From NCBI RefSeq assembly GCF_036227225.1, contig NZ_CP109444.1, forward strand, positions 11,079,501-11,143,500: DNA of 64,000 nt, given 5' to 3'. Origin of the DNA: Streptomyces sp. NBC_01478 (lineage in GTDB: Bacteria; Actinomycetota; Actinomycetes; Streptomycetales; Streptomycetaceae). This document shows positions 19,403 through 27,427 of the stretch, piece by piece; the first letter of the stretch is position 1; every line of letters starts with the position of its first letter. A program made the position numbers and the translations under genes. Below the pieces are notes generated by a model. The model made no database searches. It was given only the letters and a program-made list of their open reading frames with translations, and was not told the DNA's origin.

Positions 19403-20473
19403 ATGAACTGCGACATACCGGCGGGCGTCGATGCGGTGGGCGTCGACGAGGAACCGCTGCGGATCGGCGTGCGCGTCCCGCCCTGCGACCGGGCGGACCG
19501 GGTGGCCCGGACCGTACGCCGGGCCGAGGAGCTGGGCTTCGACCAAGTGTGGCTCCCCGACTCGCAGTTGCTGTGGCGGGACGTGTTCACCACCCTCACC
19601 GCCGCGGCCTTCGCCACCGAGCGGATCGGCCTCGGCACCGCCGTCACCAACCTGGCCACCCGGCACCCGTCCGTCGTCGCGTCGGCCGCCCGCAGCGTCG
19701 CCGAACTCGCGCCCGGCCGGTTCACCCTCGGCCTCGGCGTGGGCAACAGCTCCGTCGCCCCCGTCGGCCTGCGGCAGACGGGCTCGGCGGAACTGCGCGA
19801 GGGGCTGGGCATGCTGCGGGCCCTGCTGGACGGGCGCGAGTGGGACTTCGAGGGGAAGATCCGCTCCCGGCTGCGCGATCCCCAGCCGTCCGTACCGCTG
19901 CACCTGGCGGCGAGCGGGCCGCGCAACCTGCGGCTCGCCGGTGAGATCGCCGACGGGGTCATCCTGCTCAGCGGAGTCTCGCCGCGTACCCTGGCGGCCG
20001 CCACCGCCCGGGTCCGGGAGGGCGCCGAGGCGGCCGGCCGGAGCGGCGGGACGCTCCCGGTGACCGTGTCCGCGTTCTGCGCGGTGACCGACGACATCGA
20101 GGCCGACGCCCGCCTGATCAAACCGATCTGCGCCTCGATCGCCCAGAACGGCGGCGCGTCCTTCCTCGCCCTCGCCGGCATCGACGTGGACGTGCCCACG
20201 ACGATCGAGGGCGTCTACCCGGACCTCGTGCACGCCGAGGACTGGGACGCGGCCGTGGAGATCTGCTCGGCCTGGATCAGCGACGAGGCGGCCGTCCGCT
20301 TCGCCGAGGAGTTCTGCCTCTTCGGCACGGCCGCACGGATCACGGACCGGCTGCGCACCCTGCGCGCGTCCGGGGTGACCGATGTCTTCCTCCAGCACGT
20401 CGGCTCCTACGACCTGCCCACCGACCTGATCGAGACAGTCGGCTCCTCGGTCCTGCCGGCCCTGCGGCGGTGA
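19403..20473 (+). CDS. Luciferase-like (LLM, F420/flavin-dependent) oxidoreductase
   Basis: This 356-residue protein has the luciferase-like TIM-barrel fold: LRIGVRVPPCDRADRVARTVRRAEELGFDQVWLPDS, AFATERIGLGTAVTN, PGRFTLGLGVGNSS and LHLAASGPRNLRLAGEIADGVIL. These are typical of the actinobacterial F420-dependent methylene-tetrahydromethanopterin-reductase-like group rather than FMNH2 monooxygenases, though the two are hard to separate by eye. A 19-bp operator 42 bp upstream ties it to the catabolic regulon. It may reduce or oxygenate a pathway intermediate. Confidence 0.8.
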   Translation: MNCDIPAGVDAVGVDEEPLRIGVRVPPCDRADRVARTVRRAEELGFDQVWLPDSQLLWRDVFTTLTAAAFATERIGLGTAVTNLATRHPSVVASAARSVAELAPGRFTLGLGVGNSSVAPVGLRQTGSAELREGLGMLRALLDGREWDFEGKIRSRLRDPQPSVPLHLAASGPRNLRLAGEIADGVILLSGVSPRTLAAATARVREGAEAAGRSGGTLPVTVSAFCAVTDDIEADARLIKPICASIAQNGGASFLALAGIDVDVPTTIEGVYPDLVHAEDWDAAVEICSAWISDEAAVRFAEEFCLFGTAARITDRLRTLRASGVTDVFLQHVGSYDLPTDLIETVGSSVLPALRR

Positions 20474-20478
20474 GACGG

Positions 20479-21759
20479 TCAGCGCGCCCCGGCCGCGGGC
20501 AGCAGATCCTTGCGTACGACGCCGTCCTGGACGACACACACGATGTTGGCGGGGTCGCCGAGCACGCCGATGTCCGTGAGAGGGTCGCCGTCGCACAGGA
20601 CGAGGTCGGCGGTCCTGCCCGCGGTCAGGGTGCCCAACCGGTCGGCCAGGCCCAGGAGTTCGGCGGAGACACGGGTCCCGGCGACGATCGCGTCCATCGG
20701 GTCCATGCCGAGGTCCACGAGGTAGCGCAGTTCGAGCAAGTTCTGGCCGTGCGGGCAGACGGCCGCGTCGGTGCCGAGCGCGATACGGGCGCCCCGCTCG
20801 ATGGCGCGGGCGATGTTCTCCTTGGTGATGCCCGACCAGCGGATCTTCTTCTGGTAGTGGTGCTCCGGCATCAGGTCCTTGTCGATGCCCGCGAACACCG
20901 TGGACAGGGTCGGCACGACGAAGGTCCCGCGCTCGCCCGCCAGGTCCAGCGCCTCCTCGTCCAGGCCGTAGCCGTGCTCGATGCTGGTGACACCGCCACG
21001 GATCGCGTTGAGGATGCCCGCGGTGCCCTGGGCGTGCGCGGCGACCGGCCTGCCGCCGTGGCGCCGGCACTCGTCCACCACGGCCCGGATCTCCTCCTCC
21101 ATCAGCCCCTCGTCCTCGGGCTGGTCGTAGGGGCTGGCCATGCCGCCGCTGGCGCAGATCTTGATCACGTCGGCGCCCGCGCGGATCATCCTGCGCACGG
21201 CGAGCCGGGACTCGTCGACGGTGTCGGCCAGTTCGGCCATCTCGCCGCCGCTGAGGTCGGTGCCGTCCAGGAGCCGGAAGTCGGCGTGGCCGCCGGTGTG
21301 GCTGATGATCCGTACGGCGGTGTGCAGCCTGGGGCCGACGATCCGGCCGGTCTCCACGGCCGTACGGAACCCGGTCGACAGTCCGCCCAGGTCACGGGCG
21401 GTGGTGATGCCCGCGTCCAGGGTCTGCCGCAGCCGCGTCGCGGTGTCGTAGGTGACCAGGACCGGATCGAGTTCGCCGCGTCGCCCGGGCGGCGAGCCCT
21501 GCGCGTACGCGAGGTGGGTGTGGCAGTCGAAGAACCCCGGGAGCACGGTCCGACCACCGGCGTCGATGATCCGGACCGCGGAACCGTCACCGGGCACGGG
21601 TGGGGCCGTGGCCGCCGGTCCGGCGTAGGCGATCGTGCCCTCCGCGTCCGCGACGACGACGGCGTCGGTCACCGGGAGGGCACCGGTACCGTCGATCAGG
21701 CGGGCGTTCTCGACGCGCAACATGGTCCGAAAGGTCTCTTGCGTCATGGCATCCGTCAT
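20479..21759 (-). CDS. Metal-dependent amidohydrolase, imidazolonepropionase/prolidase-like
   Basis: This protein of about 426 residues is a cytosolic amidohydrolase. Metal-site motifs are all present: DCHTHLAY (HxH), VIKICASGG (carboxylated Lys), VAAHAQG and IEHGYGL (His ligands) and ALGTDAA (Asp). This subgroup includes prolidase-like carboxypeptidases and ochratoxin-type amidases that cleave N-acyl or amide bonds. It is divergent from the AsnC regulator, with 15/16-bp repeats between them. The start is uncertain: ATG at 21759, 21747 or 21720. It is paralogous to the enzyme at 30906-32240. Confidence 0.85.
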   Translation of the reverse strand: MTDAMTQETFRTMLRVENARLIDGTGALPVTDAVVVADAEGTIAYAGPAATAPPVPGDGSAVRIIDAGGRTVLPGFFDCHTHLAYAQGSPPGRRGELDPVLVTYDTATRLRQTLDAGITTARDLGGLSTGFRTAVETGRIVGPRLHTAVRIISHTGGHADFRLLDGTDLSGGEMAELADTVDESRLAVRRMIRAGADVIKICASGGMASPYDQPEDEGLMEEEIRAVVDECRRHGGRPVAAHAQGTAGILNAIRGGVTSIEHGYGLDEEALDLAGERGTFVVPTLSTVFAGIDKDLMPEHHYQKKIRWSGITKENIARAIERGARIALGTDAAVCPHGQNLLELRYLVDLGMDPMDAIVAGTRVSAELLGLADRLGTLTAGRTADLVLCDGDPLTDIGVLGDPANIVCVVQDGVVRKDLLPAAGAR

Positions 21760-21776
21760 GGTGGGGCCGAATCACT

Positions 21777-21822
21777 CCTCGGTGTCGGGAACCTCGGTGT
21801 CGGGGAACCTCGCTGTCAGGAA
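21777..21822. repeat. Three tandem 15/16-bp repeats (candidate AsnC operator array)
   Basis: CCTCGGTGTCGGGAA, CCTCGGTGTCGGGGAA and CCTCGCTGTCAGGAA lie head to tail between the divergent amidohydrolase and asnC-type genes. Phased multiple sites are usual for Lrp/AsnC proteins, and the array overlaps both promoter zones. Confidence 0.6.
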
Positions 21823-21842
21823 CAGGCGAAAGGGAGTCTGCA

Positions 21843-23009
21843 ATGGACGAGATAACCCCGCGCTACGGTGCAGCTTCCGATCCCGATTTCAGTCGGGCGC
21901 GCAGGAATACGCCGTCCCAGGAGGCGCAGGATTTCGCTGCCGCGGACCTCGACGAACTGGACCGCGGAGTCGTGCACGCGCTGCAGATCCACCCCCGGGC
22001 CCCGTGGACCCTGGTGGGCGATGTGCTCGGCGTGAACCCGGTGACGGTCGCCCGGCGCTGGCAGCGGCTGGAGGAGGCCGGACTCGCCTGGGTGACCGCC
22101 TACCCCCGGCTGTCGGACTCCCGGATCGTGGTGACGGGCATCGTCGAGGTCGACACCGAACCGGGCGTCGCGGAGGACGTGGCCCGCGCCCTCGCCGCCG
22201 AGCACGCCGTGGCCAACGTCAAGATCACGGCAGGTGGCCGCGATGTCGTGACCGCCGTACAGACCAGGGACCTCGACGAACTCGCCCACCTCACCACCCT
22301 GCTCTTCCAGCGGACACCGGGCGTCCGCGCGACCCGCACACACGTCTCGACCGGCGTCCCCACCGAGGGCAGCCGCTGGCGGCTGCGCAGCCTGGACGCG
22401 GCCCAGTGCGCGCGCATCGAGGCGAGCCAGGCCTCGGACAACCCGCCCGACGCGGGCATGGGGACCACCGCGCCCTGGGACGACCTGGACGCGCAGATCC
22501 TCGAACTCCTCAGCTCCGACGGCCGGATGTCGATCCGCGCGCTGGCGACCGCCACCGGCGTCGGCCTCACCACCGTGCGCCGCAGACTCCAGTCCCTGCT
22601 GGCCTCGCGGGTGAGCCTGCGCTGCGACCTGGCCCGGCCGCTGTCCGGCTGGCCGCTGTCGGCGGTGTACTTCGCGTCGGTGCCCGCCCAGTACCTGGAG
22701 GAGACCAGCCGCGTCCTGTCCGGCGTCCGCGAGGTCCGCTCCTGTGCGATCACCGCGGGTCCGCACAACCTCGTGATCGACGTCTGGCTGCGCGCGCTGG
22801 CCGACGTGCACACCTTCGAGGCGCACCTGTCGCGCCGGCTGCCACGCCTCGTGATCGACGACCGCTCGGTGGTCCTGCGCACCGTGAAGCACATGGGACG
22901 CCTGCTCGACCGGGACGGCCGCTGCGTCGGCGTCGTACCGCTGCGCGAACCCCAGGCGACCCACGACCACCTGCGCGCGGTCCCCGACGGCAAACGCCTC
23001 TGGCGATGA
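21843..23009 (+). CDS. Double-domain Lrp/AsnC-family regulator
   Basis: This 388-residue protein is twice the usual AsnC length. It has two HTH-plus-RAM units in tandem: HTH1 in LDRGVVHALQIHPRAPWTLVGDVLGVNPVTVARRWQRLEEAG with a first RAM to about residue 165, and HTH2 in LDAQILELLSSDGRMSIRALATATGVGLTTVRRRLQSL with a second RAM. ATG 21843 follows AAGGGAG. Such tandem AsnC proteins are common in Streptomyces beside amino-acid or amide catabolic genes. The divergent amidohydrolase and the repeat array between them suggest direct control. Confidence 0.88.
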   Translation: MDEITPRYGAASDPDFSRARRNTPSQEAQDFAAADLDELDRGVVHALQIHPRAPWTLVGDVLGVNPVTVARRWQRLEEAGLAWVTAYPRLSDSRIVVTGIVEVDTEPGVAEDVARALAAEHAVANVKITAGGRDVVTAVQTRDLDELAHLTTLLFQRTPGVRATRTHVSTGVPTEGSRWRLRSLDAAQCARIEASQASDNPPDAGMGTTAPWDDLDAQILELLSSDGRMSIRALATATGVGLTTVRRRLQSLLASRVSLRCDLARPLSGWPLSAVYFASVPAQYLEETSRVLSGVREVRSCAITAGPHNLVIDVWLRALADVHTFEAHLSRRLPRLVIDDRSVVLRTVKHMGRLLDRDGRCVGVVPLREPQATHDHLRAVPDGKRLWR

Positions 23010-23053
23010 CACCTGTCAACGCCCCTTTCTCAGACGGCTGTTGAGGACCACAG

Positions 23054-23860
23054 ATGCGCTCCCTGCACCTCCCCGAGGCCGGCGGCCACCTGCGCTGGAT
23101 CGACCTCCCCGGCGAAGGCACCGCCCGGGTCTACCTCCACGGGCTGGGCTGCGCGGGCTCCGCCGACTTCGCGGGGATCGCCGCGCACCCTGACCTCCAC
23201 GGCTCACGCGCGATCGTCGTCGACCTCCTCGGCCACGGCTTCAGCGACCGCCCGCAGGACTTCCCCGGCACCCTGGAGGCACACGCCGGGACGGTCGCCG
23301 CCGTCCTCGACCACTGCGGGATCACCGACGCCGTGCTCATCGGGCACTCGATGGGCGGCGCCGTCGCGATCGTCCTCGCCGCGACCCGCCCCGACCTGGC
23401 CTCCCGCCTCGTCGTCGCGGAGCCCAACCTCCGCGCGGGCGGCGGCCTCTTCAGCGGAGCCATCGCCGCATACGGCGAGGCGGACTTCGTCAGCCACGGG
23501 TTCGGCACGGTCCTGGCGGGCCTTGAGCCCGGCTACGCGGCACGCATGCGCGTGGCGGACCCCGCGATCCTGCACCGCAGCGCCGTCGGCCTGGTGACCG
23601 GGACCAGCCCGGGAACAGCGGAACTCCTCTACGGCCTTCCCCAGGCGCGCGTGCTGCTGATCGGCACCCGCAGCCGCCCCTACGCGGACGAGCCCGCCGT
23701 CCGACGGGCCGGCATCCCGGTCGTCGAGGTCCCCGACGCGGGCCACCACATGATGCGGGACAACCCCGAGGGCTTCGTGGCGGCCTTGGTCGAGAGCGGT
23801 GCGGGCCCCGTCTCTAGAGGGGGACGCGAAGGGAGTCGTACCGGGCGAGCCGGGTCGTGA
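23054..23860 (+). CDS. Alpha/beta hydrolase with canonical serine nucleophile
   Basis: This 268-residue alpha/beta hydrolase has oxyanion HGLG near residue 29, nucleophile GHSMGG (S99) and catalytic His in DAGHHMMRDNP. The acid is probably in a GTRSRPYADEPAV-like loop. No signal peptide is seen, so it is a cytosolic esterase, amidase or C-C hydrolase. It follows the AsnC gene by 44 bp on the same strand. Its last 47 bases overlap the convergent iclR gene, and the Gly/Arg-rich C-terminal tail comes from that overlap. Confidence 0.8.
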   Translation: MRSLHLPEAGGHLRWIDLPGEGTARVYLHGLGCAGSADFAGIAAHPDLHGSRAIVVDLLGHGFSDRPQDFPGTLEAHAGTVAAVLDHCGITDAVLIGHSMGGAVAIVLAATRPDLASRLVVAEPNLRAGGGLFSGAIAAYGEADFVSHGFGTVLAGLEPGYAARMRVADPAILHRSAVGLVTGTSPGTAELLYGLPQARVLLIGTRSRPYADEPAVRRAGIPVVEVPDAGHHMMRDNPEGFVAALVESGAGPVSRGGREGSRTGRAGS

Positions 23861-24602
23861 TGACGCCCGACGCCCGGGTCAGGGCGGTGAGCAGCCGGGT
23901 GATCCTGCTGCCCGCCGTGGGCGCGATGACCGACAGGGCGCCCAGGTAGGTGTCGTCCCGCCCGCGCACGGGCACCGCGACCGCGAGATAGCCGAGGCGC
24001 TTCTCCTCGACCTCGACCGCGTAGCCCTGTTCCCGGATCCGTCCGAGTTCGCCGGGCAGTTGGGCGGGGCCGAGGGTGTGCGGGGTGCGGCGGACCGCCA
24101 GGGGCAGGACGCTCGCGAGCGGATACCGCTCGGGGAGCAGGGCCAGCGTGAGCTTGCCCGCGGCGGTGCTGTGCAGCTCCAGTCGCCTGCCGTCGGCGGT
24201 GGAGCGGGCCTGGTTGCGGTGCGTGCCGAGGTTCTCGACGCACAGCAGCTCACAGTCGTGCGGTATCGCCAGGATGACCGCGTTGTCGAGGCTCTGCGCG
24301 AGGCCCTCGATGACGGGCCTGGCCGCCGCGCGCAGGATGCGCTGGTGCGGGGAGCGCAGACCCATCGCGTAAAGTCGCACGCCCAGGCGGTAGTTGCAGC
24401 CGTCCCGCTCCAGGAAGTCGGTGGCGACGAGTTCCTGGCAGAGCCGGTGGACCGTGGCCTTGGCGATGCCGGTACGGTCCCGCAACTCGGCGAGACCCAG
24501 CGAGAAGTCGTCGTCGCCGAAGGCCGACAGGATCAGACTCACCTTGCCGAGCACCGAGTTGGGCCGCTCGTCACCCTCCCGGACCGTGCCGGCGGTGGTC
24601 AT
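23814..24602 (-). CDS. IclR-family regulator 1 (end of transport operon)
   Basis: This 262-residue IclR protein has an N-terminal winged HTH (NSVLGKVSLILSAFGDDDFSLGLAELRDRTGIAKATVHRLCQEL) and a C-terminal GAF-like effector domain. ATG 24602 overlaps the stop of the preceding hydrolase (ATGA). It is the last gene of the amidohydrolase-ABC-hydrolase operon and is clearly paralogous to the IclR at 34708. It probably controls its own operon. The repeated GCAG(G)ATTTGCGCCAC-type sequence upstream of that operon is a candidate target. Confidence 0.9.
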   Translation of the reverse strand: MTTAGTVREGDERPNSVLGKVSLILSAFGDDDFSLGLAELRDRTGIAKATVHRLCQELVATDFLERDGCNYRLGVRLYAMGLRSPHQRILRAAARPVIEGLAQSLDNAVILAIPHDCELLCVENLGTHRNQARSTADGRRLELHSTAAGKLTLALLPERYPLASVLPLAVRRTPHTLGPAQLPGELGRIREQGYAVEVEEKRLGYLAVAVPVRGRDDTYLGALSVIAPTAGSRITRLLTALTRASGVITTRLARYDSLRVPL

Positions 24603-25390
24603 CCCGCCGCCACCCAGTCGAGGATGTGCCGGGAGAACTCCTCGGGGAGCTGCTCCGGCACGGGCACATGTCCCCCGGGGATGACCAGCGTCTCGCAGCC
24701 GGCCTCCGCGAACCTCTCCAGGCCCGGCATCGAGAAGTGGTCCTCGGAAGCGCAGACGGCGAGCGTGCGGGCGGTCACGAGGGGCAGCCGCTCGTCCAGC
24801 ATCGAGCCCCGGACCGCCACATGCCCTTCCTCCACCCGGTCCAGCACGGTCAGCGCGTCGACCATGAACCGGTTGAGGGCGGCCTCCTCGCCGTCCTTGT
24901 AGAACGGGCGCCGCAGGTTCCACAGTTCCAGCAGGTGCGAGCCGTCGGGACGGGGGACGACGTGGTCGACGGGCTTGCGCCGGTCGGCCGTGCGCCGTTT
25001 CTCCTCGTCGATGAAGGGGGTCGCGGACAGGAACAGGCTCGCGACCCGCTTCTGGTGGCGTGCGGCGAGCTCCACCGCGATCACCCCGCCGGTGTGGTGG
25101 CCCACGAGATGGAAGCGCTCCAGGCCCAGTTCCTCGATCAGGTCGTCGGCCGCGTCAGCCCACCGCTCGACGGTGTGGGGTTCGTCGGGTTTCGCGGAGG
25201 CGCCGAAGCCCAGGGTGTCCATGGCGATGGCCCGGTGCACGGCCCCGACGCGGGGGAGCACGTCCAGGTACTCGGTCCAGGACCGGGGCGTCTGATGGAG
25301 CATCAGCACGGGCTCGCCCGTGCCGCACTCGACATAGTGCAACTGGCCGAAACGGCTGGGTACATAGCCGCGACGCAGTGTGTCCGTCAT
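24599..25390 (-). CDS. Alpha/beta-hydrolase-fold protein with His at the nucleophile position
   Basis: This 263-residue protein is an epoxide-hydrolase/C-C-hydrolase-like fold with LHQTPRSW in the oxyanion loop. The nucleophile elbow reads VGHHTGGVIA, putting His99 where Ser, Asp or Cys normally sits. A late acid (CASEDHF) and His (IPGGHVPVPEQ) are present. It could be a cofactor-free oxygenase or lyase-like member rather than a hydrolase; this is inference. ATGA overlaps on both sides couple it to the oppF-like gene and iclR. Confidence 0.75.
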   Translation of the reverse strand: MTDTLRRGYVPSRFGQLHYVECGTGEPVLMLHQTPRSWTEYLDVLPRVGAVHRAIAMDTLGFGASAKPDEPHTVERWADAADDLIEELGLERFHLVGHHTGGVIAVELAARHQKRVASLFLSATPFIDEEKRRTADRRKPVDHVVPRPDGSHLLELWNLRRPFYKDGEEAALNRFMVDALTVLDRVEEGHVAVRGSMLDERLPLVTARTLAVCASEDHFSMPGLERFAEAGCETLVIPGGHVPVPEQLPEEFSRHILDWVAAG

Positions 25391-26400
25391 CAGTGACTCC
25401 CTGCTTTGTGACATGCCGTCAGATGGTCCGGCGTCTGTTCGGTGAGCGCGGGCCGTTCGCTGCGGCAGTGGTCGTCGGCCAGCCAGCAGCGCGAGGAGAA
25501 GGGACAGCCGGTCGGAATGTCCGAGGGCGAGGGCAGTTCGCCCTTGAGGACGATCTGCTCGCCCGGCCCGGTGTCGCCGCCCGGTTCCAGGACGGAGGAG
25601 AGCAACGCCATGGAGTACGGGTGCTGCGGAGCCTCGAACAGCTCCTTCGCCGGGGCGAGTTCGACGATCGACCCGAGGTACATCACGGCGACCCGCCGGC
25701 TGAGGTGGCGGACCACACCGAGGTTGTGCGAGATGAACAAGTAGGCGATGCGGTCGCGCTGTTGGATCTCCTGGAGCAGATTGAGGATCTGCGCCTGGAT
25801 GGAGACGTCCAGTGCCGACGTCGGCTCGTCGAGGACGATCACCGACGGCTGCGGGGCCAACGCGCGGGCGAGCGCGAGGCGTTGGCGCTGGCCGCCGGAG
25901 AACTCGTGCGGATAGCGGGCGGCGGCCGACGCGTCGAGGCCGACCTCCGCCAGCACCTCCGCCAGTCGCGTGCGCCGGTCGGCGCGCGCCACGCCCCGGG
26001 CCCGCAGCGGTTCCTCGATGCTGGCGCCCGCCGGCAGCCGGGGGTTCAGCGAGCCGTTGGGATCCTGGAACACCATCTGCACCGCCCGCCGGAACGCCTT
26101 GAGGTCGGCGCTCTTCGGCTGGTGCGTCATGTCCTTGCCCTCGAAGCGCACCGCGCCCCGCGTGGGCCGGTACAGCCTGGTCGCGATCCGGCCCAGCGTG
26201 CTCTTGCCGCACCCGGACTCGCCGACCAGGCCGACCGTCTCACCGGGGTTCAGGGACAGCGAGATGTCGTCCACGGCCCGGACACCGGAACGGCCCGGGC
26301 GGCGGCCGAACTCGTGCCCGACACCGGCGAGTTCGAGCAGTGGCACCTCGGTGTCCACCGCGGTCGGATCCAGTTGCGTCTCAGTCATCGTCGTGTCCAT
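25390..26400 (-). CDS. Oligopeptide/dipeptide ABC importer ATPase (OppF/DppF-like)
   Basis: This 336-residue ABC ATPase has Walker A GESGCGKST, signature FSGGQRQRLALARAL, Walker B VIVLDEPTSALD and switch His ISHNLG. The C-terminal oligo_HPY extension with Cys residues (PTGCPFSSRCWLADDHC) is typical of the peptide/nickel family. It pairs with the OppD-like ATPase upstream; ATG 26400 overlaps that gene, and ATG 26388 is an alternative. It energises uptake by the permeases encoded at 29062-30892. Confidence 0.92.
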   Translation of the reverse strand: MDTTMTETQLDPTAVDTEVPLLELAGVGHEFGRRPGRSGVRAVDDISLSLNPGETVGLVGESGCGKSTLGRIATRLYRPTRGAVRFEGKDMTHQPKSADLKAFRRAVQMVFQDPNGSLNPRLPAGASIEEPLRARGVARADRRTRLAEVLAEVGLDASAAARYPHEFSGGQRQRLALARALAPQPSVIVLDEPTSALDVSIQAQILNLLQEIQQRDRIAYLFISHNLGVVRHLSRRVAVMYLGSIVELAPAKELFEAPQHPYSMALLSSVLEPGGDTGPGEQIVLKGELPSPSDIPTGCPFSSRCWLADDHCRSERPALTEQTPDHLTACHKAGSH

Positions 26401-27427
26401 CCGTCATGGCACCGTCCGGGCCGTCCTCGATGTCACGCCAGCAGCGCGACACCCAGCCGTCGCCGACCGGCCGCAACAACTGGGGCTCGGCACAGGCGTC
26501 GGCGGCCAGCGGGCAGCGCGGTGCGAAGCGGCAGCCGGGCAACCGGCGGGCGTCGTCCGTGAGTTGGCCGCGGATCGCGGTCAGCGGGGTGCCGTCGCCC
26601 TCCCGCATCCGCGGCACCGCCGCGAGCAGTGCCCGCGTGTACGGGTGCCGGGGCGCGTTCAGGACCTGGTCGACCGTGCCGGACTCCACCGCCTGACCGG
26701 CGTACATCACCTGCACCCGGCTGCACATGGCGGTGATGACACCGAGGTCGTGCGAGATGAGCAGCATCCCCATGCCGTGCTCCTCCTGGAGCGAGCGCAG
26801 CAGTCGGAGGATCTCGGCCTGCACGGTGACGTCGAGGGCGGTCGTCGGCTCGTCGGCCAGCAGCAGGCGCGGGTTGCCCGCCATCGCGATGGCGATGACG
26901 ACGCGCTGCCGCATACCGCCGGACAGCTCGTGCGGGAACTGCCTGGCCCGGCGCTCGGGCGAGGGGATCTCCACCAGCCGCAGCAGGTCCACCGCCCGCT
27001 CCTGTGCCTCCTTCCGGCCGGCCTTGCCGTGGATCCGCAGCACCTCGGCGACCTGGGCGCCGACCCGCATGCACGGGTTCAGCGAGGTCATCGGCTCTTG
27101 GAAGACCATCGCGACCCGGTCGCCGCGCAGTTGCTCCAGCTCCGCGTCGCCGCTGCCCAGCAGATCCGTACCGCAGGCCACCAGCCGCTCGGCCCGGACG
27201 TCGGCGCCCGGCCCCAGCAGCCCCATGGCGGCCAGTGCGACGCTGGACTTGCCGCAGCCGCTCTCACCGATGAGGCCCACGACTTCGCCCTGTTCGACGC
27301 GGAGATCCACACCGGAGACGACGTCCGAGCCGCCGAATCCGATGCGCAGCCCCGAGACCTCCAGGACCGGATCGGTGCCGTCGGTCCCGGCACCGGCCCG
27401 AGCGGGAGTCAGGGTGTTCGCCTTCAC
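26381..27427 (-). CDS. Oligopeptide/dipeptide ABC importer ATPase (OppD/DppD-like)
   Basis: This 348-residue ABC ATPase has Walker A GESGCGKSS, signature LSGGMRQRVVIAIAMA, Walker B LLLADEPTTALD and switch ISHDLG. The C-terminal oligo_HPY Cys motif is LPGCRFAPRCPLAADAC. GTG 27427 overlaps the binding-protein stop (GTGA). It forms the ATPase heterodimer with the downstream OppF-like subunit. Confidence 0.92.
   Translation of the reverse strand: MKANTLTPARAGAGTDGTDPVLEVSGLRIGFGGSDVVSGVDLRVEQGEVVGLIGESGCGKSSVALAAMGLLGPGADVRAERLVACGTDLLGSGDAELEQLRGDRVAMVFQEPMTSLNPCMRVGAQVAEVLRIHGKAGRKEAQERAVDLLRLVEIPSPERRARQFPHELSGGMRQRVVIAIAMAGNPRLLLADEPTTALDVTVQAEILRLLRSLQEEHGMGMLLISHDLGVITAMCSRVQVMYAGQAVESGTVDQVLNAPRHPYTRALLAAVPRMREGDGTPLTAIRGQLTDDARRLPGCRFAPRCPLAADACAEPQLLRPVGDGWVSRCWRDIEDGPDGAMTDGHDDD

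Noticed and set aside
21777..21822. CRISPR array
   Set aside because: Three adjacent 15/16-bp repeats without spacers cannot be CRISPR. No cas genes are present.
20479..23009. Histidine utilisation (hut) locus
   Set aside because: The amidohydrolases look like imidazolonepropionase, but no hutU, hutH or formiminoglutamase gene is nearby, and the metal-motif pattern (carboxylated Lys in IKICASGG) fits the prolidase-like subgroup.
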